Origin: Guillardia theta CCMP2712
Lineage: Eukaryota > Cryptophyceae > Pyrenomonadales > Geminigeraceae
Reading direction: 5' to 3'
Length of the DNA stretch: 64,000 bases
Assembly: GCF_000315625.1 (NCBI RefSeq)
Contig: NW_005434625.1
Span: 387,762 to 451,761 of the forward strand
Part shown: piece after piece, positions 9,189-20,088 of the stretch
How positions within the stretch are numbered: position 1 is the stretch's first letter
Layout of the letters: each line of letters begins with the position of its first letter
The notes under the pieces: model-generated
Database searches by the model: none
Told to the model about the DNA's origin: nothing
The model's input: only the letters and a program-made list of their open reading frames with translations
Made by a program: the position numbers and the translations under genes

Positions 9189-12100
9189 TCACCCGCCTGC
9201 TCTGCGACATGAGCTACCGCAGTGAGCGGGAAGTACAAACTTCACCTCCCCGTCGAAGTTGAGATGATCGGACCTGATGGGAGGAGGACAGGTCAGGAGA
9301 CATGAGGTCGCCCGGCAGAGGGAAGCACCTGTCGTCGGGGATGATGGTTACCGACTTGGCCTTCCAGTGCTTGAAGTTGCCGTTGTCCATGTGCTTGCCG
9401 TCAGGTCCCATCTGAGCAGCAGGGGTGACAGGAGGAACGAAGCGGTCGAGCATGGCAGGGAGGGAGAGTGGAGCGAAGAACTTGGAGGAGAGAGCCCAAA
9501 AGCAGGGAAGGGGAGAAAAGGGAGAAAAGGGAGGAGACAGGTGTCTGGAAGGGAGTAGGGAAGGGAATGAGGAAGTATACTAAGCAAGAGAGAGGGAAGG
9601 AGAAGGGTAAGGACGAGGTAAGGAGGGCAAGGAAAGAGGAGGAGATCGAGAGGAACTAGGGAAGACAGAATGAATTTCCACATACCGAGAGGTAGAGGTG
9701 TGCTAGGTCCAGGAGGTTCAAGTCCTCAACAAGAAACGCGTCCAAACATCCATCTGTCCTACTCGTCAACGTCCTCTGACCTTGTCGTTGCTAAATGCCT
9801 CTCCCCTCTCCTCTCCTCCCTCCACCTCCTCCCCTGTTTCCCTTCTACCTCCCACCTTCCCCTCCCCTCTCATCGATTCCTGTGGAATTTCATTCGCAAT
9901 CTCGCTGTTCCACTCAACAGGCTTCCTCCCCTTCTCTTTCTCGGACCTGCCTTGCTTCCTCCTACCCAGTCCCCCAGGCATCGCGTCTCCTGTCCCTCCT
10001 CCTCTCCTGCGCTCCTGTGCTCCCCGCCCACCTCCTTTCTTGCTCCCTTTCCCTTCTCCTTTCTCCTCTCCTCCTCTCCTCCTCACTTCCCACCTGCCAG
10101 GTGCACGAACGGGCAGGAAGTCTTCTCTGTCTTCGATAGCGTCAGCCTGCAGCACGACCGACAGGGCAAACCTACTTTGAGGCAGGCCACGAAAAGAAAC
10201 TTGCCGGAGACCGTCTCCTCCTCCTCCCTGTCCCCGGCCATCTCACCCTGATGATGAGCAGGTGACTTCAAAATCTGACGCCTCGAAGTCTCCTCTCACC
10301 ATCGGCAGGCTGCAGATGTCACAGGAAGGTCCGCAAGGCTTCAACTTCATCTCCTCGTCCACGATCGCCGGCCGGATCCTGCAAGGAAACACGGCTGTGA
10401 GGTAAGAGGAGGTTGTTGGACAGACAAAGGGGAAGATGAGAGGTTGGGACGAGGTAAACAAAGGATAGGATAAGATAGGATAGGATAGGATAAGATAGGA
10501 TAGGATAGGATAGGATAGGATAGGACAAAATGTTGAGACGGAAGAGACTACCATGTAAAGACAACAATCAGGGGTCATCGGAGGAGCACCCAACAGAGCT
10601 CTAGACGTCACTAGCACAACTACATGGGTAGATATCCAATCAGAGAACAATCTTGGGAATCCAATCATGTCAACACTGAGAGGAGGAGGAACGAGATAGG
10701 AAACAAGAGAGTCTAAGTCAAAGGCTTCACTACCTCACTGTCCCCGCTACCGGGTTGAGATGCACCAGATTCTTCAACAGACTGATGGTGTAGCTGCAAC
10801 GCCTTCAACCCCTCCTCGTGCTCCTTCCTCCTCCTCCTCCTCTGCCTCTCGATCTCGCTCTCGCTCTTCCCCTTCCCCTTCCCCACCCTCAGTCTGCGTC
10901 GACGTCTCCCTCGTTACCAGTTCCCTTTTCTTCTTCCTTGCATGTTTTCTCCCCCTCCTCCTTCTCACCGATGAACCCCAAAGGTCTTCCTGAGAGACTC
11001 TGAGTCTCTTGCGATGTGCCCAGGAATCCCCCATCCTACTCCACACGCACTGCCAGACCTTGTCATGACGAAGCAGGGAGGCAGGGAGGGAGGGAGGGAG
11101 GGAGGGAGGAATGTAGAAATAGGAATAGCAAAAGTAGTATTGGTTGTAGCGGGTGGAATGGGAGGAGGAGCCGTGAGTCAAGACTCGGAGGTAGTGGGGA
11201 GGACGTTCAAGACCTGTATCGCTGCTCGTCGCCATGCTGGACTTGGAGTAGGTCCATCGGACGCACTTCACACCCTCGAATGATGGCCTGCAGGAAGACG
11301 TTGGACTTTCTCCCTGCCCCTTGCACAGACTCTTGCTCCTCTACTCGTCCTCTACTCGTCCTCTACTCGTCCTCGTCCTCTCCTTCCTTGCACTCCCGTT
11401 CCCTCGTTCCCTCCTTCTCCCATCCCTACAATTTTCTGCCGCATCGGGTTCTCCTCCTCCCTCACCCTAGCTGCAGCCAAGGGATCCGTAGAGCTGATGA
11501 ACTTGGCGAGCGTGCAATCCGTTCCAGCAGCGATGATGCCAAAGGGAGGAGAGGCCTGCTCAGAACATTACGACTTCATCTTCCTCTTCCTTTCGTAGAT
11601 CTTACAGGAGCTCCTTCTCCTCGCTCTAGGTTAAGAGAGTTCTCAAGCAGACCTGTTAGGACCTGGGGCAAGATTCAAAAGTTACCTCCTCTCTTCACCC
11701 TCCATCTCCCATATTCCTCTTGTTCCTCCTCCCTTCTCATTCTCAAATCCCTCATGTGCTGTCTTTTCCTTTCCTCTTCTGTCTTCTTCTTGCCCAAACT
11801 CTCTCCCCCCCCCCCTCACAATGTCACCTTCACCCGCCTCTCTTCCCCCCTCCCCCTTTCAACCTCATTTATCTGCTCTCCTCTTCTTCACGTCTCACGC
11901 CCATATTGTTTCCTTCGCTTGTTCCTTCATCTTGTCCCTTCTCCTCCCACGGTCTGCCCCAACCGTTTCACTGACCTCGTTCGCTGTTCCGTCGCCTCCA
12001 ACAGCGATCACCCCATTGTAAAGAGATAGCTCGCACTCCCTGAACAGCTGATCAGTCTTGCCCGCGCATCTTCTTCTCCCTGTTCCTTCTCACTCCATCC

Positions 12101-12682
12101 TCCCTCTGCCCCCTCACCGACATCCCCCATCTCTCCTCCTACCTCATCCTCCCTCCCTTCCTCATCCTCCTCTCCTCTCCTCACCCTCTCCTCTCTCACC
12201 TCAGTATGTCTCGCGCATGTCCCGCGTGCTGCGTCTGATGGCAGTCAGTCTCGATCCCAGCAAGGCTGAACATCTCCGCAACCGACTGCCACACTTGGTT
12301 CGCATGCCTGCCGAGCAAGCCCCCTCAGCAAGGCAAAGACGGGAGCTGCTCGCTCCTCACCTCCTCCCCGAGTAAGGGTTGATCACCACTAGCACCCGAT
12401 AGATCGCAACCCCCCGCATCGGAGCCCCGAGTTGTACGACCCCAGCGGAGAAGATGGCGAGAATCTCCTGCAGGCTGTCGAAGTTTCCTCCCTTGGGCCT
12501 TGATAGCAGATACGTCTTGAGCCTCGCCTGACCTCCTTCTTCGTCAGACCTTCACCCTCGCAGTCGCAGGATCGGCTCACTTCCTTGGGAGGCATCCGGA
12601 CCATCCGCAGGGCAAGCACGTTCTCAGCCGCGTCAAGATCCCACCTGAAGGAGACATGGGGCGAGGAAGAGGAGAGTCGCAA

Positions 12683-12713
<31 letters not shown>

Positions 12714-12891
12714 GGCAGGAGAGCGAGCGGGAGCGGGAGCATGCAGTCAGACCACTAGTCGTAGTGACCACCAGCTCGCACCTGAGAAGTTCTTGTGCTG
12801 TGAAGACTTTCTGGCGGGCAAATATGCCACTCCCCCACTTCATGACTAGCTCCGAGCATTCCCGTGTCCTTGAAGACGGCAGGTCAGCCAT
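9189..12891 (-). CDS. CERK: Ceramide kinase (diacylglycerol-kinase-type catalytic domain)
   Basis: Sixteen exons join in phase into about 442 residues: 12891-12782, 12644-12581, 12527-12361, 12307-12200, 12039-11976, 11662-11606, 11555-11466, 11287-11214, 11058-10969, 10793-10734, 10378-10300, 10247-10176, 10146-10094, 9758-9686, 9411-9329 and 9273-9189. Ceramide kinase transfers phosphate from ATP to ceramide to give ceramide-1-phosphate. Landmarks are VLVVINPYSG, the HAGHARDIL helix, the nucleotide-binding GVIAVGGDGTANEV, the PFGIIAAGTDCT segment, GVGWGIPGHIARDSE, KPCGPSCDIC (the CxxxCxxC-type motif that marks ceramide kinases), VSGKFLF, DGCLDAFLVEDLN and the C-terminal DHLNFDGEV. The start has an in-frame TGA 12 bases upstream. 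The animal N-terminal PH domain is reduced or absent here. Introns include long homopurine/homopyrimidine tracts. Confidence 0.93.
10465..10527. repeat. (TAGGA)n microsatellite in a ceramide kinase intron
   Basis: Pentanucleotide units taggata/taggat repeat about a dozen times with small interruptions, inside the intron between the exons ending at 10734 and starting at 10378. Confidence 0.9.
12671..12722. repeat. (CAGGAG)n hexanucleotide repeat
   Basis: Imperfect array of gcaggagcaggagcagg in the first intron of the ceramide kinase gene. The same hexamer family recurs at 13363-13452 (as GCTCCT) and 38478-38550. Confidence 0.85.
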
Positions 12892-13361
12892 GGCATGCAG
12901 CCGTCACGAACGCTTGCCGGAAATAGATCTGCGCTTCGTGCAGGGCCTTAATTCGTGCATGATCGGCTTGCAAGGAGCAATGAAAGGCCTGGCTGCGGCA
13001 TCAGTTGCACATGCCGTCGGGCACAGCACCCACCATGTCGGTCGTTACATGTCCTCTTGCCAGCACGGCGACAGCGCTCCCGCCTGCCTCCTGATCAAAG
13101 AATCCAGCATGGTGAGCAACTCGTCGACCGCAGGACAGAGAGGTTGTTCTGGTTCAATTCAAAAAAAACAAAATTACTTGTATTGTGCTTTGCACTTTCC
13201 TCTATTTGCGATATCATAGATCGATCTGATCCTGCTCCTTCTCTACCTGCTCGTCACCTGTACGAAGCACAAGACAGGTCTCTGAGCCGGATGGATTTCA
13301 GCATCGCCTCCCCAAGAATACTAACATTCATTACTTCCGGTTTTCTCCTTCCAGATAATAT

Positions 13362-13419
<58 letters not shown>

Positions 13420-13540
13420 GCCCCTGATCCTGCTCCTGCTCCTGCTCCTGCTTCTAATCCTTCCTGTCTGTTCATCTCATCGGCAGTGTCTTCCATTGCC
13501 CACCCCCTTCCTGACTCCCTGCTCTCCTTGTCTTGAACAT
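12890..13540 (+). CDS. Possible small gene divergent from ceramide kinase
   Basis: An ATG at 12890 overlaps, on the other strand, the ATG of ceramide kinase. It opens a frame that reads to ..LLIKESSM before a GTGAGC donor near 13110; an acceptor near 13217 would continue into a hydrophobic IDLILLLLYLLVTCTKHKTG segment, and a third exon would run into the GCTCCT repeat (Ala-Pro or poly-Leu depending on phase). Overlap with the ceramide kinase start and reliance on a repeat make this weak. Confidence 0.25.
13363..13452. repeat. (GCTCCT)n hexanucleotide repeat
   Basis: About fifteen units of gctcct with two interruptions. Depending on frame it would encode Ala-Pro or poly-Leu; long open frames crossing it are not evidence of coding. 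Confidence 0.92.
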
Positions 13541-13606
13541 CCATTTCGCCACCTGATTTGATGCAAAAAGTCCGCAGGAAGTCCGCCTCAGTGCAGGTGT
13601 CCGGGG

Positions 13607-14741
13607 ATGAGGGTACACCAGGACGAAGAGTCGCCGACAATGCGAGCAGCTGGAGGGGTTGCGGGCGTTGCCGCGCTGCTGCTATGCATCGCCTTCGTTG
13701 CCACACGCCTCTCCTCTCCCTCTGCCCTCCAGTCATGCACTCCCTGCACCGGAGGCGAAGGCTGCATCGCCGGCTGCCGACTCAACGAGGTTGCCATGGC
13801 GCACACTCAGCTGCTTGCGGACACGCGGCTGAGCGCCAGGAGGATCCCCGGCGGCGAGCGCGAGAGCATGCACTCAACGCGGTCGAGAATCCAGAGGTTG
13901 AACCAGCAGCTGCTGCGCATCAACACAAGACAGGCATCCGCCGCATCGGAGAAGACTCTTGGCTCGATGCTCAACAGCGCTGTGGGAGATATTCTGCGAG
14001 CTGAGGGGGATGAGGTCAAGATGAGGAGGCAGGTTCAGCTTGCGCACGGGGAGAGCGTTCAGGACGCGTACAAGTCGTTGAGGTGCGATGGCTGGCCGCT
14101 GTCGATGTTGGGCTTATCTCTTTGAGCAGTCCTGACGAACAAGCTCGGTTTCGACTCAGAGCCCGGGCCTTCCTCCTCTCGATCAAGAACTCACAAAACA
14201 ATCTCGTAGGACCTGATGACCTTCTCACTTGTTTCTTGTTGATTGTTTTTGGAATGGCAGAAAGCAGCAGCCGCCGCCATGGCTTCGGCAAACGGCTCTC
14301 TGCTGCACGGGGCGAAACAGCGTGCTGTCTCGAAGACTGCTGCGGCAGCCCAGCCACTTTGGACCACTGAGATGAGGTTGATTGATACACACTCGAGTTA
14401 TCATGTCTCTGATTTGTTTTCTTTATCCTCTGTGTTTTCGTATTTTTTGTCGTTTTACTCTTGTTTGTGATCTGTTTCTTATGATCTGACAACTTTGGTC
14501 TTCAAGCAACTTCTTCAACAAAGTAGTCAAGGACGGCCATGGAGGCGCATGGGGGTACTTGTTTCTGACTCGATTCTCAGGCTGGATGTAATTGTGCCTG
14601 CAGGTACGGCAAGCGTGCTGAGAATGTGAAGAAGCTTCCTGGAATCGTCACCAACAATTGGACCTTGAACAAGGGAGCACTCTCCTTGAAACCAACAGGA
14701 GATGATCCAAAGCTTCCTGGGGTGAAGACTTCGGGCTGGTA
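13607..14741 (+). CDS. Small protein with N-terminal membrane or signal segment, unknown function
   Basis: First exon 13607-14082 (start possibly 13640): after a short polar stretch comes a hydrophobic segment (VAGVAALLLCIAFVA), then a Cys-containing patch (CTPCTGGEGC) and a helical, charged region, ending at a GTGCGA donor. A later exon (about 14264-14381) reads KAAAAAMASANGSLL.. before a donor at ..ATGAG|GTTG. The next (about 14509-14552) reads NFFNKVVKDGHGGAWG and joins in phase to the last exon (about 14606-14741), YGKRAENVKKLPGIV.. ending KLPGVKTSGW-stop. The first-to-second junction does not close in frame with the sites I chose. Family not recognised; a secreted, membrane or plastid-targeted protein is possible. 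Confidence 0.5.
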
Positions 14742-14759
14742 GAGAGTGTGATATATTTT

Positions 14760-15440
14760 GGAGTTTGAAGCAAAGCAAAGCAAAACATCATGGTAGACCT
14801 TTGGATCTACGGGCGTAACAGGTCTTGAGAAATATCCAGCCCTCAGTCATTTAGGTTAGAAACTTTTGCTGGATAGCCGCATCCGAACCTTACGGATTTG
14901 TTGGATACGGCAGAGCCCATGATGCAACTAGAGATTCTTCTCACAAACATGATGTGTAATGCCAACTACTCTTACAATATCTCCTCCGAAAACCACTCTG
15001 ACCTCAACGGTGCAGGACAGTGCCTTTCCAATTTGATGACCCCAATAAGCGATGTGGATCCTTCTTACTGACCACAACAGCATCTCTTAGATCTTGTTCC
15101 TTGATCGTTTAAATGCTCTGCAAAAACATGTTTTGCTTTTGTTGCCGGCCTTCAACCAAGAATGCCATATCGATGAGATGTAGGGTTTCTGCTTGCTGGG
15201 TCGCAATCAAGTTATCTTGCAAAAGATCGGTGGTTGCAAACACATCAAGCAGATATCTTTCGATAGGTTGCTTGATTTGCATTCAGAGAATCATAATTTT
15301 GCTATTGCCGATCGTGTTTCCTTGATTGGTGGAGAAGATTTCTCACATCAATGAAACGACGCCATGATGGCCAAGTGCCTCACTTGATCACACTGATTGT
15401 TTATAATCAGCTATAGGCTTTACTCAAGCTCGACTTTCAA
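14760..15440. other. Unassigned stretch
   Basis: A 70-codon Cys-rich frame at 15113-15325 on + is the longest; it shows no domain or splice context. Nothing else recognised. Confidence 0.4.
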
Positions 15441-15448
15441 CCAACTCC

Positions 15449-15712
15449 TTAAGGGTTGTTGACGGTGCCGCTCCAGGAATCCGCAGGGGAAGGGACGGCA
15501 GGAGCAGCGTTACAGGCAACATCGTCGGCCACGCACGAGTAAGCCTCGATCTCGGCCCTGGTGTAGCTGGCAATCTCGATGGGTCCCGACCAGTTCTTGG
15601 AGACGGTAGGGGTGACGTCTGTTCAGTAACAATCAGATGAAGAGAAAACCATCAATCGAGGTATCAAGCACCGTTGAAGAGGGAGGTGTAGTTGCGAATG
15701 TCCTGGAACATG
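15449..15712 (-). CDS. 3' exons of an unknown protein
   Basis: Two minus-strand exons join in phase: 15712-15672 (SMFQDIRNYTSLFN) and 15618-15449 (DVTPTVSKNWSGPIEIAS.. to ..WSGTVNNP-stop). The sites are typical (tttacag acceptor, gtgctt donor, gaacag acceptor). Codon-level composition is coding-like and the segment has two cysteines flanking VADDVA. I could not find the upstream exons or start in 15720-15960, so the gene is partial in my reading or truncated. No family recognised. Confidence 0.5.
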
Positions 15713-15899
15713 CTGTAAATGTGAAAAATTCGTGTCAGGCATGGAAGATAGAATTCAACTTCATGTTCATGACAACCATGTCTGTGATCTTCACTACATT
15801 GCTATATACCCCATCCTTCACTGAGCCCATGATAGGGAATGCATCCGATCGAATAACTTGTTCTCCGCCCCATAGCACTCACTCACTCACTCCCTTGAC

Positions 15900-17340
15900 A
15901 TAACTTTTTATGTAGCAGAGTCATGCCAATGTCTGGCATTCTCTAGGGATACTGTTACCCAGCTTGACAGCATTTCGTTTTTGTGTTAACCCTCTGCCTC
16001 CTGCCCGTTTTAGCGTCGCTCCCTCTCCTCGGTACGGAATGTGACCATGTGCTCTTCCTTAAGGTATCCCAGCCCCGATTCGAACTTTAGTACCGCACTC
16101 CGCTTGTTGGCTAAAACTTCCACCTTCTCTATCCTGGTCAAAGAGATTACTTATCTCGATAACTGAACAGCTTGAGGGTACTGGTACAGGGGGACAGCAG
16201 TAAAAAAAAGCGACACGGAAAATACTACGGGACTGCCACCGTGACGGCCGGCCGGAATTTTTACCCCGAAAAAGTTAGTCAACTTTACCGTAGTACCGTA
16301 TGACGTCGGACCCGGCGTGACTCTCACGGGCGCCGGAATGGACGGTCCGATCGGGCCGGGCCGGGTCAGTGGCCGCTCAGCCGCGGGCCGCGCTTGCCCC
16401 CCGGGCCGCCGGCCGGGCCGGTGCCCGGGCCGGGCCGGAAACCCCCCGGGCCGCCCAGAGTCCGACGGTCAACCCGGCGTGAACGCCTCCGGGCCTGTCT
16501 TGGGTATCAGTGCGGCACGGTTTCACAGGCTCCTTTGTCGAGTCCGACGCCGGGCCCGCCTTCCCAACCGTCGAACCTGAAGCGGATCAGACACCGTGCC
16601 ACTGCCCGCCGCGCGGCCGGGCGGCCGCTCTCCCAACTGGAAAGCCGGAGGCTTCAAGTTCGCGCTCACCGTCGGACCCGGGCCTCGGCGTCCAACCCTG
16701 CGCGGCGGCGGCTGCATGACAGTGAAACTTGAACATGAAAACATTCAACTTGCCCGCGGCGGGCCGGCGACTCAACTGAGTCCGCTGCCTCAGCCCGACG
16801 GCCGGGGGCCGGCACACGCCGTATCCGAGCCCGGTCTGAGTCGGTGACTCAGGCCCTGAGGGCCCGGATCGTGTCGCCGGGCCGGGGAGCCGGCGGCGGC
16901 GGGCAGTGCCCGCCTGTTGGGCCAGTGGGGTGCCCGGTGACCGTACGGTCGGTCAAGCAAGTTCACGGCCTGGCTGACGGTCTTTTCTGAAGTTCTCTTC
17001 AAGTCCGAGGCGCCGCGCCGCCGAGCCGCCGAGCCACGCCGGCTCGCCGCCACAGCTCGCAGTGACATTCAGAAGTTGGTTCAAACGGTTGAGTCAGTCG
17101 GGATCCGCTTCTCCGATGATGACTCACTCAGTGATACTCACGCCGCCTGGAGACTAGATGCGGCAGATTCAGTGAGATTTGAAGCTTCATTACTAAGGTT
17201 AGAATAGTACTACTAAATTACGGTAATTTCGGAGAGTATATTAACATAAAGGACTGGCCGCGCATCGGAGGATACCATGCCTGAGCCGGATCTGAAAGCT
17301 TCCGGCGAGTTTGCCCGCCAGCAGTGACCGGTGGCAGCGT
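15900..17340. other. Extremely GC-rich non-coding island
   Basis: From about 16240 to 17060 the sequence is dominated by ggccgggccggg-type runs with interspersed actcagtgactcag and tcaactg blocks, flanked by more ordinary sequence. Open frames within it are Arg/Pro/Gly-rich on every strand, which reflects composition, not coding. It belongs to the dispersed island family. Confidence 0.6.
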
Positions 17341-17356
17341 CTGGATGCAACTTGCT

Positions 17357-18163
17357 TCAATTGGACGTTTGGAAAGCTGAGTGCTCTTTCCTGTTTTCTC
17401 TCAGGAAATGTTTTTGTGCATGAGAGCGTATCTGCTGCACAGATCTTGTACCGACGGCGGCAGCAATAAGCTCTGCCACTCCAGGTCCCAGACCAACAAA
17501 GACTCGGCCTGTAGAGTTTTTTATCCTTGTCTTGGTGGTGCCGAATCGATCCAGCGCAACCAAAAACTTCTCATGCTCCTCATTCGTCCATTGCGTGCGA
17601 GGCGTGACCTTCTTGCTTTCGAGAAACTCGTCGGGTGCGGTCTCAATGAGCGGCGAGCCGAACGCATGGTACTTGCCCTTGGCAATTTTTTGGGTGTCCA
17701 GCGTCGATCGAAGAAGATTGTTGAAAGCTGCTTGCCCCTGAAACAAAGCTGAATTTTGATTGAACTGGACATACGGAAAGCTAGCATCGAAGGATGTTGT
17801 CTTGCTCGTTGGCAAATCGTACCCACTCTGCCTTTCAACTTGGAACGAAGGAACACGCGGAAGAGCAAATGCTTGGGGCTGCCATTGAAGATTCGCATTG
17901 ACATGTGACATTGCTGAATTGTTGGTCTGGACTGTGTCTTTTTGATTTTGAGGAGGGCTGTTCGAGGCAGGTTGACTGCTGTGATCGAAAACTTCGAAGC
18001 TGTCCCCACGTAGCAGCCTTTTTTGGCAGAAGCTGAGCTGCCTCCGATATTCTGCTGATTGGGGAGGGACCACATCTGATGGATACAGATCGGCTATCGC
18101 ATCAACCAAGCTTGTTGCTGATATCGGCTTCGATAGAAGCTGCGCTTGCGTGGGTCCGCACAT
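17357..18163 (-). CDS. MYB-related protein, SHAQK(Y/H)F type
   Basis: Single-exon frame of 268 residues. The C-terminal third holds one MYB repeat: TQWTNEEHEKFLVALDRFG (about residues 188-206), then VGTRSVQQIRSHAQKHF (about 239-255), the signature of the plant and algal MYB1R/CCA1-like class that binds I-box or evening-type promoter elements. Between the first and second helices there is an extra stretch of about 17 residues (IKNSTGRVFVGLGPG..), in frame and without a usable GT-AG intron. The N-terminal two thirds are Ser/Gln/Pro-rich, as in activation regions. An ATG at 18163 is preceded by non-coding-looking sequence. Likely a nuclear transcription factor; targets unknown. Confidence 0.85.
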   Translation of the reverse strand: MCGPTQAQLLSKPISATSLVDAIADLYPSDVVPPQSAEYRRQLSFCQKRLLRGDSFEVFDHSSQPASNSPPQNQKDTVQTNNSAMSHVNANLQWQPQAFALPRVPSFQVERQSGYDLPTSKTTSFDASFPYVQFNQNSALFQGQAAFNNLLRSTLDTQKIAKGKYHAFGSPLIETAPDEFLESKKVTPRTQWTNEEHEKFLVALDRFGTTKTRIKNSTGRVFVGLGPGVAELIAAAVGTRSVQQIRSHAQKHFLRENRKEHSAFQTSN

Positions 18164-18359
18164 CGTTTGGTAAAGCTTTTTCTTGTGTTCTCTCAGGTGA
18201 ACTGGATGCGGGGATGTTTATCGTGGCCTTGGGGTACAATGCTGATCTCTGCTTCAAAACACGTGTTCGAATTGACTAGTCGTTCAAGGTGCTTCTGTTC
18301 TTCTGACTTGCTTCGCTCGCTCGTCTTGCTCTGATCTTCGATTTGTGTAGGGAACCAAC

Positions 18360-19070
18360 ACCCCGCATCTATAACTGATCACCCCCCACCCCTTCTATGG
18401 CCCCATGAACACCCCTTCATTCCTATCGGTAAACAGTCCAGGTCAGATTTATTGTAGCGACCACCTCTACCTCTTTGTTCTCAAAAGAGGGGGTAGGGTG
18501 TCGCCATCTGGCCCTGTTGTAAACCTAAGCTTACAGAGAAAAGTCTGCAAGGTCTTGAAAACAATAATTTTCAACATTGATGACACACAAATGATGACAT
18601 GATGACACTCCGAAAAAGCTTTGAGTTCTTCATTTACTACCTGAGTTACCCACGTACAAGGTTTCCTATACTCCTATTCTGAGGCGAACTCGAAAATTTG
18701 TACCAGGCCGCCGCCGTGTCGTGACTAGGTGTCAGCGGTGATGTGCAAGGGCCTTACAGACCGCCTGCTGCGGGGTGTGGCCCCCTGACTGTCCCGCGCC
18801 CGTTCGCGTCGGCCGTGACTGCACTAAATGCGTCCGGGCCCGAATCGCCCCGGCTGCCGCATTCGCACTGGGCCCGCTGGGCCGCGCAGTGAGAGGCCCA
18901 GGCCGGGCCCGGGCCTCATCGAGTCGGGGAAGGCTGAAGTTTGGGCGCCTAACGGGATTCAGGAACCTCTTTTACTCAAAGTTCAGGAACCATGCGAGTT
19001 TGTGGGACGGAGAGGACAGGGGATGCAGAGGGGTCTACGATAGATGTGAGAAAGAGAGGTTCTAACTTAA
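18360..19070. other. Intergenic island (C-rich plus GC-rich block)
   Basis: Contains caccccccacccctt-type sequence near 18380, a gggggtagggtg element near 18490 and a GC-rich block at 18765-18930 (ccgggcccgaatcgccccgg, gggcccgctgggccg). No gene recognised. Same family as the other islands. Confidence 0.5.
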
Positions 19071-20088
19071 CTTTGAGTAAAGAGAAATTGGGGTTCTGCT
19101 CGCTGGAAATCAGAACGGGGATGTTGTTCTAATGAGAAAAAGATGTACGGTTTTGTGTGAGAGCAATTGTCTCATTAACCTTCTTCATCGTAAATTTGTA
19201 TGCTTCACTAATTATGATGCATACGGCATTTCATATGTCAGAGGCTTCTCTTGATGCGGATCAGGTCAAACAATGCGATCGACAAACATGGTCATGGGGG
19301 TTTGCAGCCCAGCACATAACACGGGGTACTTGTATATCGTTGCCGTGGAAAGTCAAGCATAAATCATCAAAAATCTTGTTCTTGCTGGTTTGACCTTCAC
19401 TGTTGAAATTCCGTTTCTGACATGATTTCAATTTCTCCAGGTGTGGGTAATGTTTGCTTGATGGATGATGGCATTGCTCAGGAAGAGGATCTTGGCAAGT
19501 CAATTTCTTATTCCTGCAGAATGTGTGGGCAAGATTTCTCGTGCTGAAGCTAGTATCAAATAACTGCAAGAGCTTAATTCTAAATAGCCGCAATCAGACT
19601 TGAGAGAGGGGAAGGAAGAATTCTGGATGAAGACCTGTAAGTCTCAAGTTGAGAGGCGCTCAGCACCAAATCAATGCGCTTTGTCGGAAACATCAAGTAA
19701 AGTATTTCAGAGTCAACTCGCATGGCTTTTTTGCATGTTTCTTCATGTATCTAATCGAGCATGAGTATTATGTAGAAGAAGGAAGTGGCAAGAGCCCGAT
19801 CGGCTACTTCTGCACAGCCTTAAATGAAGTTTGACCCCAGGATGCGCAGAAGACGACGACAGAGAAGTTCCAACTGAGGTTTCCCTCACTGGAACAAGCC
19901 ATGAGCGCGAGTTGGTCAAAGCTCGGAGTGTAGACGTCTTCGGCTTTCGAATGCGAGTTTGAGGGGCTTGTATGATGGTTGCTTGAGGATTTTGCCGCAC
20001 GTTTCTTCCGTGAGTGGTACCGCTGAACCCCGAGGAATGTCACTATCAACATCATCCAAGGGGTCAAATATCACCTTCACTTCTCGTC

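Noticed and set aside
13361-13561. Poly-Leu membrane protein
   Set aside because: Translation of the GCTCCT repeat in another phase.
16317-17068. Several Arg/Pro/Gly-rich open frames on both strands
   Set aside because: They follow from extreme GC content (few stop codons) and appear on all strands at once.
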